This document shows positions 55,960-64,000 of a stretch of DNA of 64,000 bases, in pieces. Position numbers and translations under genes: made by a program. How positions within the stretch are numbered: the first letter of the stretch is position 1; every line of letters begins with the position of its first letter. The notes under the pieces were generated by a model. That model was not told where the DNA came from. It did not search any database and saw only the letters and a program-made list of their open reading frames with translations. The DNA comes from Drechmeria coniospora (taxonomy: Eukaryota > Ascomycota > Sordariomycetes > Hypocreales > Ophiocordycipitaceae), in assembly GCF_001625195.1 (NCBI RefSeq), contig NC_054389.1:9606520-9670519 (forward strand), given 5' to 3'.

Positions 55960-57520
55960 ACCATGCTAATTACTTTGTGCTCATCGCTCAGATCTTATTC
56001 ACATGGTTAGACATGCTCGCATCGTGTGCGTCTCCCTGTCTCAGCTAGCTAGTTGCCTGGCTCACTGTTGGCCGGCCGGCACCTATCTGCTTTCGTGCAT
56101 CATTCGCTCCTCTGATTTTTTATGTTGATTTCTTTCATGGCACCAGTTTCGATACCCACAACTAAACCCGCATGGCGACGCTGCGTCTGGTAAGTCGTTC
56201 TTGTGGTCATCGCTCATTCATTGTCTCTGCCACATGCGGCTGCACCTGGGCACATGTTCACCCACCATCGGTGATGATCATCTCTCAATGCCCAAAACTT
56301 CGTGGCACGATGAACATGTTTCCGTCTTCGTCCGGTATCCGCCCCTATCCTGCGTCGCAACACTGGTGGCGGATTTTCATGACATCGTCCCCCCTACCGA
56401 CACAGCTTCAATGCAGACAGCACTCCAAACCTCCGATGCGTCGAGTCGACGGATTCACGCTGCATATGGCATGGGTCTGGGATGGCTTGGACTGGCCTTG
56501 ATCGGGAAATACCCTGCCAGATTCCGTTTGTCGTTGGGTGTCAGAGTCCAAGGACCAGCAGCCTTTGGGTCGGCCGGGTGGACCGTTGTTTCCTGTCTGA
56601 AAGGGCCACCCCCCCCCCCCCCCCCTATTCTTCCCACATCCACTCAAGATTCGACGAGATAGGGGGTTCTATTGCGGATAAAGTAGGAGGCACGGTGACG
56701 CTCATTCTTTCCACCCTCCCAAGACTCGACGAGAAAGGAGGTTTACCATGGATGAAGTAGGAGGCACAAATTGGACTCCATACTGATTAGCTTCGCTATA
56801 CCAGAGTAACTAGGTACTCGCCAATTACCACCTAGTTTATCTTGGCGGGTGTTGCGACGATGGCTGATGACGTCGACACGACGGTTCCTTGGCATTTTTC
56901 TTGGCTTGGGCTTGATAATGGACACTGGTGATGGCTGGCCGAGTCTCCCAACGGGGCACGGAGTTTCTGGGCCGTCGGCGGCGTATGCTGATTGGGAATC
57001 ACTTGCGAGTTCCTTTCACACGACGCGGAGCATGAGCTGGACAGTCGCACCGAGGGGAGGGATAGGCGCCAAAAAGGAGCGTGGAGGGGGAAAAGTATTT
57101 CACAATTAAACAAAGTAAATGACGGAGACCTCTGCATCATGCTGCCGGCAACAGTCTCTCGCGTCGAGACGCTGCCACCGCATGCTGCCCATGGCCCTGT
57201 CTCACACAAAGCTATTTTCTCCTCTGACCCCCTCCGCCCCATACGACATCGCATTGCAGGCCAAAGGCATCCTATGCGACTGCGATCGTACGCGGCGAGG
57301 CAACGGCAAGGCGGCGGACGGCCACCGCCGGGCGAAACCAACCGACCAAATCAAGCGGCCCATGGAGGGACGGCGGGCACAGTCCACGTCCCTGGCAGGG
57401 TTAATACAAGTACAATGAAAATCATGAGCCGTGTCTCCCGTGGCCCTTTCGGTTGGTCGTTATCGAGTCTGAGGGTATTCGTGTTATAAAACAAAATAAA
57501 TCGAAGAGGGTGGAATTCGT
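55960..57520. other. Convergent intergenic region DUF3716 gene/G-alpha
   Basis: A 1.56-kb gap. A 17-base C run occupies 56609-56625. A GTAAGT donor-like site after ATGGCGACGCTGCGTCTG near 56172-56190 hints at an unannotated exon, but I found no partner. A direct repeat of the type ACTCAAGATTCGACGAGA / CCAAGACTCGACGAGA (about 56643 and 56719) is visible. No gene called. Confidence 0.45.
56609..56625. repeat. 17-base C homopolymer
   Basis: Uninterrupted C run in the convergent gap between the DUF3716 gene and G-alpha. Its exact length may be unreliable. Confidence 0.85.
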
Positions 57521-58891
57521 CTAGATCAGGCCGCACAGTCTGAGGTTTTCTTGAATGATGATGTCTGCGGAAGGGGAGGGTCAGTCGCCGGTCTTCGGGC
57601 CGCGGCACGAAACGAGGTCAACGTACCGTTGACGGCCGCCATGACGAAGCGGATCTGGGTGGTATCCGTGGCGCAGGTGAAGTGGGTGTATATCTGCTTC
57701 GTCTCGTGCTGGTTGAGGCTGACGAAGCGGTTCAGGATGTAGTCGCAGGCAGCGGCGTAGTCGTCGCCGCCCTCGTAGTCGGGGAAGTAGTTCTTCATGG
57801 GGCTCACGGGCAGCTTCTCCTTGAAGCGATCGATCTTGTTGAGGAAGAGAATGATGGACGTCTTGATGAACCACCGCGAGTTGCAGATGGAGTCGAAGAG
57901 CGTCAGGGCCTCCTGCATGCGGTTGACCGTCTCGTCCTCGAACAGGAGCTGGTCGTACTCGGAGATGGCGACGAGGAAGAGGATGGTGGTGACGTTCTCG
58001 AAGCAATGGATCCACTTCTTTCGCTCGGATCGCTGGCCTCCCACATCGAACATCCGGTACGTCAGGTCACCGATGATGAAGGTCGTCTCGGTGATGCCCG
58101 TGGTCTTGACTCGGGATCGCAGAACGTCCTGGTCGTTGGGCATGTAGTCGGGGGCGGCGATGCGGGCGATGTTATCAAAGTAGCTGGCGCGAGGTTAGCG
58201 TCGCGACGGGAGGCCGACGGACACGAAGGGGGGGGGGGGGGGAGACGGCAACGCACTATCGAGCCGAGTCGTTGAGCTGGTACTCGCGGGATCGCTTGAA
58301 GCACTCCTGCACGCCGCGGTCCTTCCACAGGGCCTCGATGGCACCGCCGACCTCGGGGGGCAAGACGTCGCCCTCGATCTGGGCCGGCTGCATGAAGATG
58401 GTCTGGACGTGGTACTCCATGCGCTGGTCCTCGAGGGGCAGCTCGAGCGACTCCATGGCCTCGAGGATGACACGCATCGATTGCACCGTGTTGCTGAAGA
58501 TGATCTCCTTGAAGGATTCTCGCTCGTCGCGAGAGTAGCCGCCCTCGTGGATGAGCTTCATCTGCTTGAGGATGGTGGACTTGCCGGATTCACCGGCGCC
58601 TGATGCCGGGGCACAACGGCGTCAGCACGGACTGCGGCAGCCTTTTCGACGGACCGGGGGGGGGCGCCGCTGGTCGACGACAGGTCCAGCGCCGAGAACG
58701 GGAGGACGGGTCACGGTGGCGGCGTCGACGACGGCCGACGAAGGGTGGGGTGGGGAGAAGGAGGGCGACGTACCGAGGAGCAACATCTTGATCTCGTTGC
58801 GCTGCATCATCTTGTCCCGCTTCAGCTGGTTCTCGATCTCCTCGTTGCGGGCCTTGCCCTCCTTATCCTCGGTGCTCATTCCGCAACCCAT
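57521..58891 (-). CDS. gna-1: Heterotrimeric G-protein alpha subunit, fungal group I (GNA-1 type)
   Basis: GTP-binding signal transducer coupled to seven-helix receptors; in other ascomycetes it controls growth, mating, conidiation and virulence through cAMP. Exons are 58891-58774, 58599-58257, 58183-57627 and 57564-57521, giving exactly 353 residues, the family length. Introns are 174, 73, 62 nt plus good GT/AG ends; each join restores known sequence ([29 protein letters not shown]). Motifs are MGCG (N-myristoylation/palmitoylation), [25 protein letters not shown] and TCATDT. The C-terminus CGLI carries the Cys typical of Gi-type subunits. The start context CCGCCACCATGG is strong. Intron 2 carries a 15-base G run (58228-58242). 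Confidence 0.97.
58228..58242. repeat. 15-base G homopolymer inside G-alpha intron 2
   Basis: On the coding (minus) strand it is a C15 tract a short way downstream of the donor GTGCGT. It lies in an intron and so does not disturb the protein. Confidence 0.85.
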
Positions 58892-59256
58892 GGTGGCGGC
58901 GTCGGCGTCGGTGTCGGGCTGGTCGCCGGGACGGTTGTGCGGGGAGGGTCGACGGTCGAAGCGGCTCGAGAGGACGGCAGCTCAAGGGTGCCCGGGGCGA
59001 TGGACCAGACGTCGGCGGCGGAGCTGGAGCAATGGCGATGCCGTCAGCAAAGGGGGTCGCGGCAGGCAGAAGAGGAGGACGGTCCCCGGAGGCGAAGGCG
59101 CAGAGGGAGGGAGGCGAAGAAGCGAGGGCAGAAGCTCTCGGAGGCACGCATCGCGTCCCCGTGCGTCGGGCAGAGGGAGGGACTCGGAGGAGATGCTACC
59201 GTCGGCCGCTCGAGGGTGCGAGGTGGGCGCGGAGCGTTGGGGACGGACGGGAGGGC

Positions 59257-59278
59257 ATGGGATGGGATGGGATGGGAT
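59257..59278 (+). repeat. GGGAT tandem repeat, potential G-quadruplex
   Basis: Four GGG triplets separated by AT, directly repeated, about 370-390 bp upstream of the G-alpha start. The G-rich strand is the template strand of G-alpha. It meets the usual four-run G-quadruplex pattern with very short loops. Confidence 0.7.
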
Positions 59279-59944
59279 CGCTCGTACTCGTAAGGCGACT
59301 GGTCGGAGGATCCGCTTCCGACGGTGCAGAGCGAACTCAGCCGACGGTGCTAGCTGGAGGGTAGGTAGGTGGCGGTACTGCGACGGAGCGATGCCAATCG
59401 GCGACACAAAAACGCGTAGGAGGAGAGGGCGAGGACGTCGCAGCGGCGAGGATGGCAGGTGCGCTCGATGTTGTCGGGAACCTATCGTCTCGTCGACGGA
59501 AGAGGTCGAGCAGCAGGGTGCAGATGAGGAAGACGACGGAGACGACGAAGGAGGAGGGAAAGGAGGGAGGGCTGGGGGCGGCTCCAGGGGTGGGCAAGGT
59601 GGACGAGTGGACGAGCGGCCAGCAGCCAACAGGGAGGTGGCGGGCGGGCGGCTGTTGTAACTGCTGCGGGTGGCTGCACCTTGCAGGCACCTCGTACGTG
59701 CAGCTTGTCCATTGCTCGCCGAGGGGCACGGGGCACTGTAGGTACATGCGGTGCTGCCGGTACAGACAGCAAAGTACATGGCTCTCAGCCTCTGCAGCAG
59801 GTACCTTGGCATGCAGGTGCTCGCGCCCACGCCGACGACGAATTTGGCTGGCTGGGCTCCGCGCTGCGGCACCCAGCATGGCGGATGCCGGGCGAGGCCC
59901 AGCGAACCGCTGCAGCGTGTTCCGGGCGCCGTGTACTGTACAGC

Positions 59945-59974
59945 AGGGGGGGCGAGGGGGGCGAGGGGGGCGAT
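59945..59974 (+). repeat. GGGGGGCGA tandem repeat
   Basis: Three 9-bp units in direct repeat, again G-quadruplex-capable on the plus strand, about 1.06 kb upstream of the G-alpha start. Confidence 0.7.
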
Positions 59975-60149
59975 TCTAGTCGCACTGTACGAAGGTACCT
60001 CGCGGGGGGGGTCAAGGGGAGCTGGAGCAGAGCACGGTGCACATGGGGCCCTCCGCTTGGCTCTAGCGGGGGTGGCTTGACGGAATCCCGCTGCTGGAAA
60101 GTACCGTACAGCGCTGCGACAGTGCCGACATTGGTGCAGCAGCCTAGCA

Positions 60150-60300
60150 CCTAAGTGCTAAGGTCGGTACCTAGGTAGGTGCCTAGGTAGTACGCACAGG
60201 CAAGCACATTTGCCCTACTTCGCACTCCGTACTCCGTACTCCGTACACTCCAGCACACTTCATGCACCTGCAGTACTCGTACCCTCCGGTACTGCGTTGC
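60150..60300. repeat. GTACTCCGTA-type cluster
   Basis: Contains GGTACCTAGGTAGGTGCCTAGGTAG followed by CGCACTCCGTACTCCGTACTCCGTACAC-type sequence: about three tandem TACTCCG units near 60222-60246. Confidence 0.8.
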
Positions 60301-61019
60301 GTACCGCCACTTGGAAAGCACAGGAGTCCTCCTTGGTCGGCACGGCAGAGGAAGAGGTTCATCCTTTGGTACTAGGTACCTAGAGCAGGCATCTGCGAGC
60401 ACGCCGCGGCGCTGGCTGTGCCTCGAGTGCTCATTCTTCGGATGCCGGCGACGATGGACTGGAATGAGGCTTCCGCCAAACCGTCGCGCAATGAGACCCG
60501 TGAGCTCTCATGCGATCCAAGGGCAGCTACGGAGACTGGAGCACATGTGCTGCTTGTACTCTGCACAGTTGTCAGTAATTACTTGTGTTCGTTGTACGAT
60601 GTACGTGCGAGTACAGTACATACAGCGCCAGGTTCCAGTAGGTACCAAGTCATGCGAGTAAGTGCAAGTACGTGCAGCATGTACTCGTACTCGTACTCGT
60701 ACTTGCGTGCCGGCCGTGTTGGTGTTGGTCGGCAAGGAACTTTGGTGCTGCCACTTCGAACTCAACGATGACTCGTGCGACGAGCCGTGCAGTCCGATGC
60801 TGGCGGCGAATCAACGGATAAGACGTGCCTGTCCCCCGTTGACGGGGCTTTCAGGTGCAGCAGGCAGAAGGCAGACCTGGAGCTATCGCATCGCCCCGAG
60901 GTTGCATAGTCCCCGAGAAACCTTGTCTAGGGCCGAGCTAAATGCTGCGATGCACTTGGCGTGCGTGCATGGGATAATACTAGGTGTAGGTACGGACGCA
61001 GATTCGAGCAAAATCATGT

Positions 61020-62170
61020 CTATACTTGCTTCTAGCACCCTAGTACTTGCTTACGTACTTGTCGGTATGCATGCGAGTGAGTAAGTAAGTACTTGCACTG
61101 TGGGTTAGGTAGTAAGTAGCACGCACAAGTAAAGCAAGCAAGTACTGTTCGTGCAAGTACTCCGTCCATTGGTTACAAGGCAGCACTGTAGATGCGCATC
61201 CGACAACGCAAAAACGAGGGCGGCGTGCGATTGGCGTACTTTGCCAGTTACGCACGTGCTTGTGCAGCGGTAGGAAGGACTATCACAGCGGCTGGTTTTC
61301 TCCGCCAGCGCGAGTACGAGTCAGCTCTGGCTTCGCTTCCGAGGAGAATGTCGCAAGTGTCGGAAAGGTGAAACCGCCAAATGGCTGGGTGGGGGTCCTT
61401 TTTGCCGTCATGCTAACGATCGGCGGCAATTGGACAGCTACAACTTACTGGTGCAAGTAAGTAAGTAATAATACAGTAAATACGTGCCAATACGGAGTAC
61501 CTGACCCCTACAAGCACCAACGGTGCTACCCTTACAACTAACTACTTGTACGGAGTACTGCCGGCATGCTTTCTACACAAGCAGGTGGTGTTCGCCGGCC
61601 CAAGTACATGTAAATAGGCCGTACCCCTACTTACAAGTAATTAGTTGTACTCGTACAGTCCAGCACTCACCTCACGTTGGCAGGGAGAGGCTTGGAATCA
61701 CGAGGGAGGTGGTACGAGGAGAGAAAGTACTCGTCGGTAAGGAACCAGGTCTGCACACCAAAACATGTGCACATTAATCCGACTGCCGCTATAACACAAG
61801 AACATTTGCTGCAGGTACTCGGGCGCACAGTCAGCAGGTGGAACCTGGGTTCCCTCGTCCACAAGTACTGTACTGTAATACGGAGTACGGAGTAATAATA
61901 ACTACTGCAATACTTACTTGTACTCCGTACTCCGTACTTGCAGTTGTACTTGCCAAGCACATCCAAGTCCGTTCGGACACCTACGGTACAGTACTTATAT
62001 GCACCCCGTAATTACTCCGTACAACGAATAAGTATATGCAGGTGCCAGTTGGGGAGCACCCAGTAATTAGTACTGCTTTTATGTACGAACACAATGTACG
62101 GAGTACTGATACTGTACTTACGTACCCAGTACTTAAGTACTTGTACTCCATGCATGTACTGCAAGTGCGT
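61020..62170. repeat. Extended GTAC-type repeat field
   Basis: Over a kilobase of GTACTTG, AAGTAAGTAAG, TACGGAGTAC and TACTCCGTACTCCGTAC words in both orientations, for example 61876-61890 and 61919-61940, with GC-richer spacers between. Confidence 0.75.
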
Positions 62171-63179
62171 GTATTTCGTCGGATGATGATGCCGGAGAGT
62201 GCTGGATGGATACCTCCAGTACCTAGAACAAGCACATGAAGACACACTGCGAGTATTCCCCGCTCACTTACAGCCTGCCGGGTGGCATGGTGACGACGTG
62301 TCGACGACGGCTGCTCATCGACGCAAAGCCGAAACCCACACGCTTGGCGCAGCAGCGTCACGCCCGACCAGCTCGTAGTTCTCCTCCACCGCCTTCCCGT
62401 CAAGCCAACCAGCAAGGCAGGACCGGCGCAGCAAAAGTTGCTTTTTGGCTAGAACAAGATGAGCCCGGCCCGGCAGACGGACGAGAGGAAACTCTAGAAC
62501 CGACGAGGTCACGCAGCCGACGCAGGCAACTCTGGGCCGCATCATGATCGGGATCAGGAGGAGGAGGAGGAGGAGGATGGATCAGGATCAAGGGTTGGCG
62601 ACGAGCGTTTGCGCCCGTGTCATCCCCGTCACTGGTGACTCGTATGCGTCGTCGCGTCATCGAGCGGGTGTGCCGAGACAGGGGCATTGCCGCTTCGACT
62701 GCCTGCTTTTGTGCCGAGCGCGGGCATGAGCAGCGTCGGCGGTCGAGATGGCGATCGCCCATCCGATGGATGTCGGGGGGAAGAATGCTCGTGGCTTCCA
62801 GAATCGATGGCTCCCCCCCTTCCCAGACATCTCTGCGAACCTGTGAGTGGACGGTAGGTACGGGGTACGGCGAACTGTATGTACCACTACTCAAGGCAGA
62901 AAGGAAGTTTGCATGTATTACTTGTTTGCGTGCACGGCTGTTGGCACGTTCAAGGCAGCCGCAGATACTTGCATCCGTACTGCCGTGCAAGCAATACTTG
63001 GAGAACACAAGGTATCGGAGCGCACGAGCGCAGGCCTGCGCCTGGTATCCACAAGGAAGGATGGGCAGGTGGTCAGATCGCGGCTCGGTTGAAATGACGA
63101 TGCACGGTGCGGTGCGGTACGGTACGGGTACGAGTGCCTGGGCCGGCAGCCTGGCCCCCAACGAGCCTCTCCTCTGCCA

Positions 63180-64000
63180 GCACAGCTTGTACCAACCTTG
63201 GTACCTGAACGAGTACCCCGTAATACCGTACGGAGCAAGTACTGTACACCTAGGCGTAGCTGTAGACCGTACAGTACCTGTGTGGTAGACACAGGCACCA
63301 AGTGTAAAGTACTAGGTAAGTACTTGCACTCAGTACTTGATTGCTCCGTACTGCACGATGCTTCTGCGTACAAGGGTGCAAGCATCGGGTTCATTTCCCG
63401 GCCTTTGCCCGCATCACAGCATTCATGCATGTCTCACCAAGCCTTTGATCTGCCACGTATCTCCTAGCTAGCCCGGCAGGTAGTGCAGACTAAAAAAGCA
63501 ACGATGCCAGGTGCAAAAGGAACTCTCGGCACGGCTCCACCTCGCGGAAACGCATCCTGAAGCCGGGGAGTCAGGCAACGGGGTGGCAGGAAGAGAGGCA
63601 CCGGAAATTTGTACCTGAGGCGTGCTCGTGTGCATGAACATGGCGAGATGAATGGGCACGGAGCAGGCCGCCCATGTTCCGTACACTTGCACTCGTGATG
63701 ATCTGATCGATGGCGGCACAGTGCTGTACGCCGCGGGCCCTCAGGGAAGGTGATTTTTTTCTGGCTACGCCCACATGCTTGCACACCTACATGCTGTACT
63801 TCAGTACTGTGTTGATACCTAGTAGAAGTATTATAGGTACTAAGTACTAAGGTACTAGGTTAGTAATTAGGTAGTATACTGTACGGGGTACAGTGAGTGC
63901 CCTTGCAGCGGGGAGGGGCAATGGCCGCAATGCTGAGCGACTTGCATCAAGGACCAAGGTGTTATCAACACTGCCAGTGCAGTTAATACAGTACAAGTAG
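63180..64000. repeat. GTAC-type repeat field at window end
   Basis: Two patches, 63180-63350 (GTACCCCGTAATACCGTACGG and similar) and 63790-64000 (GGTACTAAGTACTAAGGTAC and GTACGGGGTACAG). They flank an unremarkable spacer. Confidence 0.7.

Larger units (their letters stand above)
58892..64000. other. Gene-free right end: G-alpha 5' region, G-rich tracts and GTAC repeats
   Basis: The 5.1 kb upstream of G-alpha shows no convincing gene. The first ~600 bp are C/T-rich on the G-alpha sense strand, as expected for a long 5' leader. Then come G-rich tandem motifs (59250-59280 and 59945-59975). From about 60150 to 64000 there are repeated GTACTCCGTA, GTACTTG and CTAGGTAC clusters. Open frames such as 62400-63161 (minus) are overlapped by several others and have no domain. 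The far end (63790-63900) is a CTAGGTACTAAGTACTAAGGTACTAGG-like patch; no telomeric hexamer array is present. Confidence 0.5.

Noticed and set aside
62400..63161. 253-codon minus-strand frame in the right-end desert
   Set aside because: Overlapped by several other open frames on both strands, spans repeat DNA and microsatellite-like GGA runs, and shows no domain.
63780..64000. Possible telomere-proximal repeat at the window end
   Set aside because: The CTAGGTAC/AAGTACTA patch contains no TTAGGG or CCCTAA arrays and resembles the internal GTAC clusters.

Overview
The window is nuclear DNA of a filamentous ascomycete, most likely a Sordariomycete of the order Hypocreales. The evidence is short spliceosomal introns (about 50-90 nt, GTRNGY donors, CTAAC-like branch sites, CAG/TAG acceptors), a trifunctional GATase-IGPS-PRAI tryptophan gene, a full-length ABCA transporter, a 353-residue group-I G-alpha and a DUF3716 protein. 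Intergenic regions are littered with GTACTCCGTA/TACGGAGTAC low-complexity DNA. I cannot name the species. Exon junctions below were derived by hand from reading frame, splice signals and recalled family similarity.

Layout, left to right. RPS17 (minus, cut by the window edge) and mitochondrial MRP51 (minus). tRNA-guanine transglycosylase (plus). A small secreted Cys-rich protein (minus), then a 2.7-kb gap. The class II histone deacetylase HOS3 (plus) converges on histidinol-phosphatase HIS2 (minus), followed by a 1,631-aa ABCA transporter (minus). A 3.5-kb gap holds a decayed HIS2-like fragment. Next are a large Gln/Pro-repeat protein (minus) and cullin CUL4 (minus), divergent from PIF1 helicase (plus). 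A BRCT/WGR-like protein (minus, five exons) follows, with an exon-like tandem duplication upstream of it. TIM9 (plus) converges on NUP188 (minus), which is divergent from trpC (plus). USE1 (minus), CWC21 (minus) divergent from CDC123 (plus), a DUF3716 protein (plus), and the G-alpha subunit (minus) complete the genes. The last 5 kb has no convincing gene and is dense in GTAC-type repeats and G-rich tracts.

The genes do not form a cluster or pathway. They are mostly conserved housekeeping loci: translation and tRNA modification, mitochondrial import, nuclear pore, vesicle fusion, splicing, ubiquitination, chromatin, amino-acid synthesis and signalling. I found no mobile element with coding capacity, no CRISPR, and no tRNA or rRNA gene. 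The parts least explained by known families are the Gln/Pro protein with its 18-bp coding repeat, the duplicated exon-like segment at 37.2-37.6 kb, the HIS2 relic at 21.5 kb, the catalytic-domain-less BRCT/WGR protein, and the GTAC repeat clusters, which lie in intergenic regions that contain at least one gene start.
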